Source: Parvibaculum sp.
Lineage (GTDB): Bacteria > Pseudomonadota > Alphaproteobacteria > Parvibaculales > Parvibaculaceae
NCBI RefSeq assembly: GCF_030694575.1
Contig: NZ_JAUYUS010000100.1
Coordinates: 1 to 64,000 of the forward strand
Reading direction: 5' to 3'
DNA: 64,000 nt
Shown: positions 16,238 through 24,822 of the stretch, in pieces
Layout of the letters: each line of letters begins with the position of its first letter
Numbering within the stretch: the stretch's first letter is position 1
The notes under the pieces: model-generated
The model's database searches: none
What the model saw: the letters and a program-made list of their open reading frames with translations, nothing else
What the model was told of the DNA's origin: nothing
Program-made: the position numbers and the translations under genes

Positions 16238-16735
16238 ATGTCCGAACGGCAGATTAGCGCATTGCTGGAGGCCGAGAACGCGGCCACGACGGACGCGGCG
16301 CAACTCGCTTCCGTCGATGAGGCCACGCGGGAAATCCGCGATGCGTTCATCGTGACGATGCGCGATCTTGCCGCATCCAAGCGCGAAGCGAAAGCGCTCC
16401 AGGCAAAAGGACCGAACGAGCTGGAGCCTTATGCGGCCTTCGTCCTGCGCGAGCACACCAACCGCCTCTTTGCCGCCGTGAGTGCCCTCCTCGTGGATAT
16501 GCGCCTCTATGAAGCGCAGGCCGTGCTCTCCTGCATCGACATGATCGTCGATCTCTCGCGCGACGAGGGCTTCCGCGACGAACTGGCGGCGCGTCTCAAC
16601 CTCTATGAGAGCACGCTTGCCGACATGCGGCGTCAGACATCGCCCTTGTCGGCCGAGGAGCTGCGCATGGCGCGCTCCGTCGCGCGCATTCTCCGCTCCC
16701 GTGAAGAGCGTCTGGAGCGGGAGGCGCACAAATGA
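16238..16735 (+). CDS. helical early phage protein, unknown
   Basis: A 165-residue protein, almost entirely alpha-helical and charged, with likely coiled-coil character (ATREIRDAFIVTMRDLAASK near residue 30 and MARSVARILRSREERLEREA at the C terminus). No catalytic or binding motif is seen. It has an AGGA-type ribosome site (ctAGGAacaccggaa) and lies in the early operon before the gemA-like gene. Confidence 0.55.
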   Translation: MSERQISALLEAENAATTDAAQLASVDEATREIRDAFIVTMRDLAASKREAKALQAKGPNELEPYAAFVLREHTNRLFAAVSALLVDMRLYEAQAVLSCIDMIVDLSRDEGFRDELAARLNLYESTLADMRRQTSPLSAEELRMARSVARILRSREERLEREAHK

Positions 16736-16983
16736 GCCGCCGCCAGCGCCGCAAGGGCCGGTATCTCGAAGCGCTCACCGCGCATGACATGGCCCGGATC
16801 GCAACCGCCAACGCCGATCTTGCGGCGCTTCACAACCTCTTGCTCGACGACGGTTACAGCCTCGTCCCGTCGTCGCGGCCCTATCTCCGCGCAGATCGCA
16901 CCGTCACGCTTCGTTTTGTGTGGCGGAGGCGCGAGCCCGGCGTGTCGCTCACCGTCTCCCGTTCAATCGTCGTGAGGATCTGA
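16732..16983 (+). CDS. small basic phage protein, unknown
   Basis: An 83-residue protein with a strongly basic N terminus (MSRRQRRKGRYLEAL) and a beta-rich C-terminal part (TVTLRFVWRRREPGVSLTVS). The basic ends suggest nucleic-acid contact. It overlaps the preceding stop by 4 bases, and its stop overlaps the ATG of the GemA-like gene. Confidence 0.5.
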   Translation: MSRRQRRKGRYLEALTAHDMARIATANADLAALHNLLLDDGYSLVPSSRPYLRADRTVTLRFVWRRREPGVSLTVSRSIVVRI

Positions 16984-17630
16984 TGCAAGCCGCCCCCGAC
17001 CTCCGCAAAAAGCTCTATGCGAAGCTCCACATCGCCAAGAAGCAGCTCGGCCTGGACGACGATGCCTGGCGCGATCTTCTCGAGCGGGTGACCGGCGACC
17101 GGTCGCTGAAAGTGCTGGACGACACCCAACTCAAGGGCCTTGTGGAGGAATGCCGCCGTCTCGGCTTCAAGCCGGCGAAGCAATCGAAGCCGCTCGCCGG
17201 CGGCCGGGAAATCCGCAAGGCACGTGCGCTCTGGCTCTCGCTCTGGCATCTCGGCGTCATCCCGGACCCCTCTGAAGAAGCGCTGGCGGGCTTCGCGCGG
17301 CGCGTAACGGGCGGAAAGGAACTCGGCCTCGCCGCTCTCCAATGGGTGCGCGGGGACGACGCCTTCGCCCTTATCGAGGCTCTGAAGGAACGCGCAGCGC
17401 GGGATGCGGGCGTGGATTGGTCGCCGTACCGGCAGGGCAAGCGTGTCGTTAGCCATAACCCGCGTGCACGGGTCATTGAGGCGCAACGTCGCATCCTCAA
17501 ACAAGCAGGTGATTCGTGCCCATGGGTTGACATACACAAGCTCTCCGCAGTCAAGGCCGATGCTTTGATTGCGGAACTTGGGGAGAAGATACGAACCATC
17601 CGGGGGGCTGGGGCCGATGTCAGAGATTGA
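16983..17630 (+). CDS. GemA-like regulatory protein (Mu gp16 family)
   Basis: A 215-residue protein of the gp16/GemA family found just before the mor gene in Mu-like phages. Residues 1-60 carry the signature KKLYAKLHIAKKQLGLDDDAWRDLLE, followed by SLKVLDDTQLKGLVEECRRLGF. The later half has a WLSLWHLGVIPDPSEEALAGFARR stretch, also typical. Mu GemA affects host gene expression and DNA topology; the exact role is unclear. The ATG overlaps the previous stop. Confidence 0.85.
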   Translation: MQAAPDLRKKLYAKLHIAKKQLGLDDDAWRDLLERVTGDRSLKVLDDTQLKGLVEECRRLGFKPAKQSKPLAGGREIRKARALWLSLWHLGVIPDPSEEALAGFARRVTGGKELGLAALQWVRGDDAFALIEALKERAARDAGVDWSPYRQGKRVVSHNPRARVIEAQRRILKQAGDSCPWVDIHKLSAVKADALIAELGEKIRTIRGAGADVRD

Positions 17631-18039
17631 AGAAACGCAGGGATGGCCTGCATCGCTTGTTCAGGTCAAGGGGAGCATCGGGCTTGCCGCGACGCTCCGC
17701 CTCGTCGAAGCCTTTGGCGGCACCGCTTGCTACATTCCGGCGACACCCGATCCCTCTAACAGGCTGACGCAGGTGATTGGCATCGAAGCGACCGAGAAGC
17801 TTATTCGCGATCTCGGCGCCGGTTCCTTCGACGTGCCGAACCTTGCATCCGTCAGACACAAGCGGCGCCTCATCATGCGCGCCAAGGGCACGGCACGTGA
17901 AGTCGCCCGGAAGTTCTCGGTGACGGAGCGCTGGGTACGCATGGTCCGCGCCAATGAGCGCGGCGGCATTGACGAACGGCAGATCGATATGTTCGGCTCG
18001 CCACGCAACACGGATCACACCGGAAGCGCTTCCGACTAG
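17617..18039 (+). CDS. Mor/C-type transcription activator
   Basis: A 140-residue protein of the Mor transcription activator family. A dimerisation-type N-terminal half contains LRLVEAFGGTACYIPATP. A C-terminal helix-turn-helix follows (MRAKGTAREVARKFSVTERWVRMVR). In Mu, Mor switches on the middle promoter and C the late promoters with host RNA polymerase. Only one such protein is present, and the lysis genes begin 32 bases later, so it probably drives late transcription directly. The start at 17617 overlaps the GemA-like gene. Confidence 0.88.
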   Translation: MSEIEETQGWPASLVQVKGSIGLAATLRLVEAFGGTACYIPATPDPSNRLTQVIGIEATEKLIRDLGAGSFDVPNLASVRHKRRLIMRAKGTAREVARKFSVTERWVRMVRANERGGIDERQIDMFGSPRNTDHTGSASD

Positions 18040-18071
18040 GTAGCGGCGCATTAGGCGGCTTTCATGCTGCC

Positions 18072-18554
18072 ATGAACATTCGGCACCTTCGCGATCACGT
18101 CATCCAACCGACGTTGCTCTATCTGGGCGACGAGCTTCCCGGCTTTGCGCGCGACGGCGCGGTTGAGCTTCTTCTCGGCACCATCGCCCAAGAGAGCAAC
18201 TTCCGCCACCTCGTGCAGCTTAAAGGCCCCGCGCGCGGGCTCTACCAGGTCGAGCCCGCCACCTATCGCGACATTCAGGAAAACTACCTGCGCTTCAAGC
18301 CCGCCGCGCGCGAGGCCGTCATGTCGCTATGCGCGGCTTGGCCCGATCCTGAAGGCCAGCTCGTGACGAACCTCGCCTTCGCCACCGCGATTGCGCGCCT
18401 TGTCTACTACCGCTCTCCCGCCGCCGTTCCCGCACCCGGCGACATTGCCGGTCAGGCGAATGTCTGGAAGCGCGTCTACAACACGCCGCTCGGCAAAGGA
18501 ACCGAAGCGGAGTTCATCGCCAACTTCAATCGTTTCGTCGCGCCCAACCTCTAG
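18072..18554 (+). CDS. phage endolysin / lysozyme-like muramidase
   Basis: A 160-residue protein of lysozyme-like fold. The probable catalytic Glu is in GTIAQESNFRHL (near residue 40), followed by GPARGLYQVEPATYRDI, the usual substrate-cleft strand region of phage transglycosylase or lysozyme proteins. No signal peptide is visible, so release would depend on the holin that follows. It is the first gene of the late block after the Mor-like activator. Confidence 0.78.
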   Translation: MNIRHLRDHVIQPTLLYLGDELPGFARDGAVELLLGTIAQESNFRHLVQLKGPARGLYQVEPATYRDIQENYLRFKPAAREAVMSLCAAWPDPEGQLVTNLAFATAIARLVYYRSPAAVPAPGDIAGQANVWKRVYNTPLGKGTEAEFIANFNRFVAPNL

Positions 18555-18562
18555 GAGGCTTC

Positions 18563-19039
18563 ATGCCGCGCTTCAAATCCTTTGCGTCTGTTCTGTTCCT
18601 CGCCGTCTCGCTCGTCTTCGCGAGCGCGGTCGCCTTCGCCCTCCCGGCACTCGCGGCCGACGAGGCGACCTACACCATCGACCTCGCTCCCGTCGCTCTT
18701 CTCGTCATCGCCGCCATCGCGGCTGCAATCGGCCTCGCGATCCGCAAGGGCATTCATGCGCTCATCGACTATCTGGCGGAGCGCGCTGGCCTCGAACTGG
18801 ACGAGAAGACGAGAACCTATCTCGATGCGGCGCTCGACAATGCGCTTGCCTGGGGAAGCCGCAACCTGACCGACTACGCGGCGGGGAAGATTCCCGACAT
18901 CGAGACGAAGAACAAGGTTCTGGCCGATGCCGTGAACTATCTCACCGAACGCGTTCCCGATGCCCTCGATCATTTCGACCTGATGCCCGAAGACATCGAG
19001 ATAATGCTCGAAGCGCGGCTCCTGAAGAAATCCGCCTGA
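18563..19039 (+). CDS. putative holin (LLH-like) with signal or TM segments
   Basis: A 158-residue protein. A signal-like hydrophobic segment covers residues 8-31 (VLFLAVSLVFASAVAF) and a second TM covers about 41-61 (LAPVALLVIAAIAAAIGLAI). The cytosolic or periplasmic C-terminal part, TYLDAALDNALAWG through IEIMLEARL, resembles LLH-family holins. It has a strong AGGAGG ribosome site and lies between endolysin and spanin genes, which supports a lysis role. Confidence 0.65.
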   Translation: MPRFKSFASVLFLAVSLVFASAVAFALPALAADEATYTIDLAPVALLVIAAIAAAIGLAIRKGIHALIDYLAERAGLELDEKTRTYLDAALDNALAWGSRNLTDYAAGKIPDIETKNKVLADAVNYLTERVPDALDHFDLMPEDIEIMLEARLLKKSA

Positions 19040-19248
19040 TGTGGGCGAAGCTCGCCGCCTCGCTCATCGCCTTCTTGGCCCGGCTTCTCGCCGGGCCAAT
19101 TGCCGCGCGGGCGGCGGGCAAGAGCGAGGCGGCGGCAAGCCAGTCGGCCGAGCAACGGAAAATTCTCGATGAACAAGCGGACATTGCGGCTCGGCCTCAC
19201 GCTTCTCGCGATGAGCTGCTTGAGCGCATGCGCAACGGCGACCTCTGA
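19039..19248 (+). CDS. putative i-spanin (Rz-like)
   Basis: A 69-residue protein with an N-terminal membrane anchor (LAASLIAFLARLLAGPIAA) followed by a charged helical tail (QSAEQRKILDEQADIAARPH). The ATG overlaps the holin stop. It is short for an Rz protein, but a lipoprotein gene with an Rz1 look begins inside it in another frame, the classic embedded spanin arrangement. Confidence 0.55.
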   Translation: MWAKLAASLIAFLARLLAGPIAARAAGKSEAAASQSAEQRKILDEQADIAARPHASRDELLERMRNGDL

Positions 19249-19405
19249 CGCGCCGGTTTCGCCTCAAGCGTGTCCCGCCTGGCCGGTGGCAGGGCCGCAG
19301 GTGGCAGCCGAGCTGGAGCGCCTTGGCGACGACGACTTCCCGGCCCTCTGGGAATGGATGGCGCGTCTCGACAAGCTTCACGATCAACTGGAGACGACGC
19401 GGTGA
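19169..19405 (+). CDS. putative o-spanin lipoprotein (Rz1-like)
   Basis: A 78-residue lipoprotein. The signal peptide RLGLTLLAMSCLSAC ends in an LSAC lipobox, with the Cys to be lipidated near residue 20. The mature part is short with several Pro residues. It starts inside the upstream i-spanin-like gene in a different frame and ends beyond it. Spanins bridge inner and outer membranes at lysis. The next gene starts at a GTGA overlap with its stop. Confidence 0.65.
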   Translation: MNKRTLRLGLTLLAMSCLSACATATSDAPVSPQACPAWPVAGPQVAAELERLGDDDFPALWEWMARLDKLHDQLETTR

Positions 19406-19638
19406 GCGACGATTTCGACCGGGCATCCGCGCGCGAGACGGAAGAGCGCGATGCAATCATCGCCTCGCGGAAGCGCTTCCCGCTGCCGGCGATGGCCGCA
19501 CCTTGCGAAACTGTTTACTGCGTCGATTGCGATGACGAGATTCCGGCCGCCCGCCTTGCGGCCGTGCCGACGGCGCGGCGATGCACATTCTGCGAAGAGC
19601 CGATCAGACGTCACAGAAAGTTGCGGGGAAAAGGGTGA
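19402..19638 (+). CDS. TraR/DksA-type C4 zinc finger protein
   Basis: A 78-residue protein with a C4 zinc finger: CVDCDDEIPAARLAAVPTAR followed by RCTFC, the TraR/DksA pattern. The N terminus is an acidic helix that in TraR enters the RNA polymerase secondary channel. Phage and plasmid members alter host transcription. The start is GTG at 19402, overlapping the o-spanin stop (GTGA). Confidence 0.8.
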   Translation: MSDDFDRASARETEERDAIIASRKRFPLPAMAAPCETVYCVDCDDEIPAARLAAVPTARRCTFCEEPIRRHRKLRGKG

Positions 19639-19964
19639 GCGCGCTTCTCGAATATTGGCCGGTCGTCGGCTTTGTCATCAACCTCCTAATCGCGTGGTTC
19701 TTTTGGTCCATGAGAAAGCAATTCGCATCGAAGGATGAGTTGGCGGAAATCGAGCGCCGTCTCGACAAGACGGAAAGCACGCTCAGCCAGCTACCGACAC
19801 GCCGCGACCTGACAGAGCTTCACGTCGCGATGGCGGGCATCGCAGGCGGGGTAAAGGAAACGAATGCCGAGTTGCGCGGTCTCGGCAGGCTCGTCGAGCG
19901 GGTGGAAAATGCGGTAACGCGGCACGAAGAAATCTTCGCCAACGCTGCGAGAGGACAGAAATGA
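19635..19964 (+). CDS. DUF2730 family phage protein (Mu gp25-like)
   Basis: A 109-residue protein with one N-terminal TM helix (LEYWPVVGFVINLLIAWFFW) and a long coiled-coil-like tail with LPTRRDLTELHVAMAGI and VERVENAVTRHEE. This is the DUF2730 layout found just before the terminase genes in Mu-like phages. The start is GTG at 19635, coupled to the preceding stop. Function unknown. Confidence 0.75.
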   Translation: MSALLEYWPVVGFVINLLIAWFFWSMRKQFASKDELAEIERRLDKTESTLSQLPTRRDLTELHVAMAGIAGGVKETNAELRGLGRLVERVENAVTRHEEIFANAARGQK

Positions 19965-20302
19965 TGGAAGACGCCGCCCAGGCATGGACACAGCACCTCC
20001 GCATCGCGGTCTTGCGCTCGCTTCTCGACCTGCCGGAACAGACCGGCCACGAAAGCCTTCTCGTCGATCTCGTGAACGGTGTCGCGATCATGGCCGATCG
20101 CGACCAGGTGCGCGGCGCGATCTCCTGGCTGCATGAACAAAACCTCGTCGTCGCGGAAGTCCGTCGCGGCGCGCTTTGCGCCTCGCTGACCGAGCGCGGT
20201 GTGCTCGTCGCGGAAGGCAAGCGGAGCTATCCCGGCGTCAAGAAGCCCTCTCGCGCCCTTACCGCCGCTGCCACGCTCGCCATCGACAAGCTGAAGGGCT
20301 GA
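19961..20302 (+). CDS. Mu gp26-like winged-helix phage protein
   Basis: A 113-residue protein resembling the VpaChn25_0724-type or ArsR-like proteins of Mu-like phages. The helical N terminus (QHLRIAVLRSLLDLPEQTGH) leads to DQVRGAISWLHEQNLVVAEV and a final SLTERGVLVAEG wing. It lies just before the small terminase-like gene. A DNA-binding role is likely but not shown. Confidence 0.7.
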   Translation: MMEDAAQAWTQHLRIAVLRSLLDLPEQTGHESLLVDLVNGVAIMADRDQVRGAISWLHEQNLVVAEVRRGALCASLTERGVLVAEGKRSYPGVKKPSRALTAAATLAIDKLKG

Positions 20303-20305
20303 GGC

Positions 20306-20806
20306 ATGGCGCATCCGCCCGAACTCCGCGCAAAAGTCAGAGCTTCCTATGTGCATGACCGGCTGCCGCTCGAAACGGCAGCCGAAAAGCATGGCATCGG
20401 ATATGCGACCGCGCGGCGCTGGAAATCGGATGCGGAGAACGACGGCGACGATTGGGAGCGCGCCCGCTCGGCCGCGCGCCTTTCGGGCGACGGTATTCGC
20501 AATGTCGCACAGCTCATGCTCGAAGACTATCTGACGCTTCACCAGGCGACGGTGGATGCGGTGAAGAGCGCCGACAATATCGGTCCGCTCGCAAAGGCGG
20601 AAGTTCTCTCGCGCCTCGCAGATGCCTTCACGAAAACCATGTCGGCCGTCGGCAAGGCCTCGCCGGAGCTTTCACGCCTCGCCGTCGCGACCGACGTACT
20701 TCAGCGCTTCGCGGGCTATGTCGGCGACGAACGGCCCGATCTCGTCGGCTCTCTTCTCGAAGTCATCGAGCCCTTCGCCGCCGAGCTGGCAAAGGAATAT
20801 GGCTGA
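20306..20806 (+). CDS. DUF1804 protein, probable small terminase (Mu gp27-like)
   Basis: A 166-residue DUF1804 protein. The N-terminal HTH reads ELRAKVRASYVHDRLPLETA, then AEKHGIGYATARRWK. The rest is helical (LTLHQATVDAVKSADNIGPL, then LADAFTKTMSAVGKASPELS). In Mu-like phages this gene precedes the large terminase and likely recognises phage DNA for headful packaging. Its stop overlaps the terminase start. Confidence 0.82.
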   Translation: MAHPPELRAKVRASYVHDRLPLETAAEKHGIGYATARRWKSDAENDGDDWERARSAARLSGDGIRNVAQLMLEDYLTLHQATVDAVKSADNIGPLAKAEVLSRLADAFTKTMSAVGKASPELSRLAVATDVLQRFAGYVGDERPDLVGSLLEVIEPFAAELAKEYG

Positions 20807-22500
20807 TGGCACAGCGCGGGCTTCGCTGGCAAAGCCAGAAGGTCACAAGGAAGGAATTCCGCGATCTCATCGCCGGTGTCGCAACCGAGCTGCGGCAGAA
20901 GGTCGAAGCGGAAGTAACCGGTCTCGACGACAGCCCGTCCGCGATTGCCGAACGCCGCGCGAAGGTGCTCGCGGGGGACGGCTATGAGTTCTTCGCGCGG
21001 ACCTACTTTCCCCACTACATCAAATCGGAAAGCGCCTCTTCGCTTCACCAGTATCTCTTCAAGCGGCTTCCTGAGATCGTCGCCGACCCGCGCGGCCAGA
21101 ACGATGTGATTGCCGCGCCGCGCGGCGAAGCGAAGTCGACGCATTGCTCCCAGCTCTTCCCGATTTGGTGCATCGTGCGTAATCTGAAGTTCTACATCCT
21201 GCTTCTCATGGACGCCTTCGATCAGGCGGCGTCCATGCTGGAAGCGATCAAGGTGGAGCTGGAGGCGAACCCGCGTCTCAAGCTCGACTTCCCTGAAATC
21301 TGCGGGCAGGGCCGCGTCTGGAAGGAGGGCGTCGCGATCACGCGTTCCGGCGTCAAGCTCCAGGCGTTCGGCAACGGCAAGCGCCTTCGTGGTATGCGCC
21401 ACGGCCCGCACCGCCCGGACCTCGTTGTCCTGGACGACATTGAGAACGACGAGAATGTGAGGCGGCCGGAACAGCGCGACAAGACGGAAGATTGGGTGGA
21501 CAAGGCGGTCGCCAACGTCGGCGCCGCCGATGGCTCGCTCGATCAGCTCTATATCGGCACCATCCTGCACTATGACAGCGTGCTTGCCCGCAAGCTCCGT
21601 AATCCAATGTGGAAGTCGATCAAACTCTCCAGCATTCGCCGCTGGCCGGATCGCATGGACCTCTGGGAGCGCTGGGAGGAAATTCTCCGCAATGAAGGCC
21701 GCGACGTTGCGGAGGCGTTCTTCCAGGCACGCCGCGCCGAAATGGAGGAAGGCGCGGAAGTGAGCTGGCCGGAAGTTCGTCCGCTCTACTCGCTCATGGA
21801 GCTGCGCGTTCGCATTGGCGTTGCCGCCTTCGATGCGGAACAGCAGAACGATCCGATCTCGAGCGAGGATGCACTTTTCGGCACCGTCACTTTCTGGGTC
21901 GAGCGGCTGTCCAATTGGATCTTCTTCGGCGCCTGCGATCCGTCGCTCGGCAAGAACAACAAGGGCCGCGACCCGTCGGCCGTCCTGATCGGCGGCATGA
22001 ACCGCGAAACCGGCGTTCTCGATGTCGTAGAGGCGAGCATCCGGCGGCGTCTGCCGTCGCGCATCATCTCCGACATCATCGCCTTCCAGGAGGAATATCG
22101 CTGTCTCAGATGGGCGATCGAGGCCGTGCAGTTTCAGGAGTTCTTTCGCACTCAGCTCGTCTCGGAATCCGCGAAGCTGGGCGTGCCCGTTCCCGCCGTG
22201 CCCGTCATCCCACAGACCGACAAGGCGCTACGCATCGAGTGCATCCAGCCGCATGTCGGCAACGGCCTCATCCGACTGCACCCGCGCCAGCAAGTCCTTA
22301 TTGACCAGATGCGGCACTACCCGATGGTCGATCATGACGACGGTCTCGACGCGCTCGAAATGCTCTGGTCTATCGCGATCGGCGGAAAGCCTTCGGCCGG
22401 CGCAACCGTGGAAGACAAGAGTATTCGATCAAGTGAACGGCGCGGCATGTTCGGCCGCAACGGCGGACGCCGCATGTTTGAGAGGCGATCATGGCAATAG
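20806..22500 (+). CDS. terminase large subunit (Mu gp28-like)
   Basis: A 564-residue packaging motor. The ATPase domain has a Walker A-like APRGEAKST (residues 104-112) and Walker B DLVVLDDIE (residues 205-213). The C-terminal RNase H-type nuclease begins at IFFGACDPSLGKNNKGRDPS and ends with the acidic DDGLDALEM. It cuts replicated DNA and translocates it into proheads. I start at the ATG at 20806 because it overlaps the previous stop; the open frame further upstream is a shadow of the small subunit gene. Confidence 0.92.
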   Translation: MAQRGLRWQSQKVTRKEFRDLIAGVATELRQKVEAEVTGLDDSPSAIAERRAKVLAGDGYEFFARTYFPHYIKSESASSLHQYLFKRLPEIVADPRGQNDVIAAPRGEAKSTHCSQLFPIWCIVRNLKFYILLLMDAFDQAASMLEAIKVELEANPRLKLDFPEICGQGRVWKEGVAITRSGVKLQAFGNGKRLRGMRHGPHRPDLVVLDDIENDENVRRPEQRDKTEDWVDKAVANVGAADGSLDQLYIGTILHYDSVLARKLRNPMWKSIKLSSIRRWPDRMDLWERWEEILRNEGRDVAEAFFQARRAEMEEGAEVSWPEVRPLYSLMELRVRIGVAAFDAEQQNDPISSEDALFGTVTFWVERLSNWIFFGACDPSLGKNNKGRDPSAVLIGGMNRETGVLDVVEASIRRRLPSRIISDIIAFQEEYRCLRWAIEAVQFQEFFRTQLVSESAKLGVPVPAVPVIPQTDKALRIECIQPHVGNGLIRLHPRQQVLIDQMRHYPMVDHDDGLDALEMLWSIAIGGKPSAGATVEDKSIRSSERRGMFGRNGGRRMFERRSWQ

Positions 22501-23936
22501 GCGATTTCTTCAAGGGGTTCTTCGCCAAGACGAGGGTGAAGGAAGCGGCCGGGGCGTCGGCCGAAGAGGACGGCTGGCGGCGCGTCGGCGCGGATAAGGG
22601 CCGCGACCTCGCTCCGATGACGCAATCGAGGATGCAGAAGCTCGCCGCGCATCTCTGGGAAAGCAACAACATCGCCAACCGGCTCATCGAGCTGAAGACG
22701 GCCTTTCTTCTCGGTGAGGGCGTCACGCTTCAGGTCGGAGATACGGAGGCCCAAGTCTGGCTCGACAAGTTCTGGATGGACCCCATCAACAGGATGGACC
22801 TGAACCTTGAGAAGCATGTGCGCGAACTGGGGCTCTTCGGCGAACAGCTCTGGCCGGTCTTCGTGAACGAGCTGACCGGGCATGTCCGCCTGGGCAAGAT
22901 CGACCCGTCGCAAATTGAAAGCGTGATCTGCGATCCCGATAATGCCGCCGTGCCGATCGGCGTCCGCGTCACACAGTCGAACGGTAGGAAGAAGCTCTTC
23001 CGGGTGATCTACAATGGCGACGATTACGATCTCTTTGGCATCGGCGCATGCAAGATGCGCGAGGCGATGAACGACGGCGAATGTTTCTTCTGGCGCGTCA
23101 ACGATCTCTCGAACGGCCGCCGGGGCCGGAGCGACATTCTTTCGTCGCTCGACATGGCGGATGCCTATGAGGAGCTAGTCTTCGGGGAGATCGACGGCGC
23201 GGTGCAGAAGCGAAGCGTCGTCTGGGATGTGACGCTCAAGAATGCCACGCCGGAAGAGGTTGAAGACCGCGCGAAGACGATCCAGCCGCCCGGCCCGAAT
23301 TCGGTGCGCGTTCACAATGATGCGGAAGAGTGGGAAGTTCTGACGCCGGACCTCAAGGCGGCCGACGCCGACGGCATCGCTCGCATCGCGCGGAACCACA
23401 TCCTTTCCGGGTCGACCGTTCCGGAACATTGGTTTGGCGGCGGCGGCGATGTGAACCTCGCAACCGCTTCGAGTATGGGCGAGCCCACATACAAGGTCTT
23501 CGCGCAGCGGCAGCGCTTCCTGAAGGCCATTCTCGAAGAGGTCGCCAAATACGTCATCCGCCAGCGCCTCGCCGCCCTCGGGCTCATCGGCATGGAGAAT
23601 GAAGACGCCTTGCAGCCGACGGCCGTCTTCCCCGAACTCACGGCGAAGGACATCGCCAAGTATGCGTCGGCGTTGCAGCAGGTCGTCGTATCCGTCACAC
23701 AGGCGATCGCCGGCGGCGTCATGTCGGAAGACACGGGCGTCCGGCTCATCGCACTCACAGCCTCGCTTCTCGGTCTTGAAATCGATCCGGTGGAAGAACT
23801 GAAGATCGCCCAGTCGGAAGCAGAGAAGCGGCGCGAGCGCGATGCGTTCTCGCTTCCGTCCCTACCACCGATGGAACCGCTTCCCGCGCAGCCTCAGCCT
23901 GTAGAGGTCGAGCCGCAGGTAAAGGGCGATGAATGA
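22491..23936 (+). CDS. portal protein (Mu gp29-like, DUF935)
   Basis: A 481-residue portal of the DUF935 family. It shows the usual order: an N-terminal arm, MTQSRMQKLAAHLWESNNIANRLIE, the stem and wing regions, and a Pro-rich tail (SLPPMEPLPAQPQPVEVEP). Twelve copies form the ring through which DNA enters the head. It overlaps the terminase gene by 10 bases and the gpF-like gene by 8, consistent with a packaging operon. Confidence 0.88.
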   Translation: MAIGDFFKGFFAKTRVKEAAGASAEEDGWRRVGADKGRDLAPMTQSRMQKLAAHLWESNNIANRLIELKTAFLLGEGVTLQVGDTEAQVWLDKFWMDPINRMDLNLEKHVRELGLFGEQLWPVFVNELTGHVRLGKIDPSQIESVICDPDNAAVPIGVRVTQSNGRKKLFRVIYNGDDYDLFGIGACKMREAMNDGECFFWRVNDLSNGRRGRSDILSSLDMADAYEELVFGEIDGAVQKRSVVWDVTLKNATPEEVEDRAKTIQPPGPNSVRVHNDAEEWEVLTPDLKAADADGIARIARNHILSGSTVPEHWFGGGGDVNLATASSMGEPTYKVFAQRQRFLKAILEEVAKYVIRQRLAALGLIGMENEDALQPTAVFPELTAKDIAKYASALQQVVVSVTQAIAGGVMSEDTGVRLIALTASLLGLEIDPVEELKIAQSEAEKRRERDAFSLPSLPPMEPLPAQPQPVEVEPQVKGDE

Positions 23937-24822
23937 CCGCGAACGCGCGAAGCGTTTTGCGGCCGACCGCGAGGCGCGGCTGCGCGAAGGCATCCGTCTC
24001 ACGGCCGACACCGGCAAGGAAGTCCGGGCACAGCTCATCAAGGCTCAAAAGGACATCGCCGAAATCCTCTCCGGTGCGCCCACTGACTACCGGCGCTGGC
24101 AGCTCGGTCAGCTTCAGCAATCGGTAGCCCGCGCCCTCGCGGAGCTGGAGGCAGGTGCGAACGCGGTATTGCAATCGGGCCTCTCATCGACATGGACGGC
24201 GGGCGTCGCGCTTGTCGATGGACCGCTCGCCTCGGCCGCCGTCGACATATCGGCCGATCTCTTCGCGATCGACAACCGCCGGCTTCTCGCCATGCGCCGC
24301 TTCACGACCGATCGCATCAAGGACGTGACGGTGACGCTGGCGAACAGCATCAACAGCGAACTGGCGCAAGCGGCCATCGGAACGCAGACGCCCTTCGAGG
24401 CGGCACAGAAGATCGCGGGAAGGCTCCAGACAGGCGGACTCGATCGGGCGGCAACGATCACGCGCCATCAGCTCGGCACCGCCTTCTCTACCGCCGCCCA
24501 GGAGCGGCAGGAACAGGCGGCGGCGGCCGTGCCTGGTCTCAGGAAGCAATGGCGGCGAAGCGGCAAGACACATAGCCGCATCGAACACGACCTCATCGAC
24601 GGTCAGGTGAGAGAGGTGGACAAGCCCTTCGACCTCCCCGACGGAACCAAGCTGATGCACCCGCGCGATCCGGCCGGCCCAGCGAAGCACACGATCAACT
24701 GCGGGTGCAGCTCGATACCCTTCATGAAGAGCTGGGAGGTCATGCGGCCGGGCCGTCAGGAGTTCACCCCTGAGGAGATCGCCGCCAACCGGCAAAAGCG
24801 GATGATCGCGAACGCCCTCTGA
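23929..24822 (+). CDS. Mu gpF-like head morphogenesis protein
   Basis: A 297-residue minor head protein with the phage Mu F-like domain in its C-terminal half: TRHQLGTAFSTAAQERQEQAA, then QWRRSGKTHSRIEHDLIDGQ and HTINCGCSSIPF. The N-terminal part is helical and may contact the portal. It is needed for head assembly in Mu (gp30/F). The length is somewhat short compared with Mu F. It is followed by a 280-base gap, the largest within the structural region. Confidence 0.88.
   Translation: MNDRERAKRFAADREARLREGIRLTADTGKEVRAQLIKAQKDIAEILSGAPTDYRRWQLGQLQQSVARALAELEAGANAVLQSGLSSTWTAGVALVDGPLASAAVDISADLFAIDNRRLLAMRRFTTDRIKDVTVTLANSINSELAQAAIGTQTPFEAAQKIAGRLQTGGLDRAATITRHQLGTAFSTAAQERQEQAAAAVPGLRKQWRRSGKTHSRIEHDLIDGQVREVDKPFDLPDGTKLMHPRDPAGPAKHTINCGCSSIPFMKSWEVMRPGRQEFTPEEIAANRQKRMIANAL

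Noticed and set aside
20452-20805. Upstream extension of the terminase frame
   Set aside because: It overlaps the DUF1804 gene completely and is Arg-rich; the ATG at 20806 is coupled to the upstream stop.
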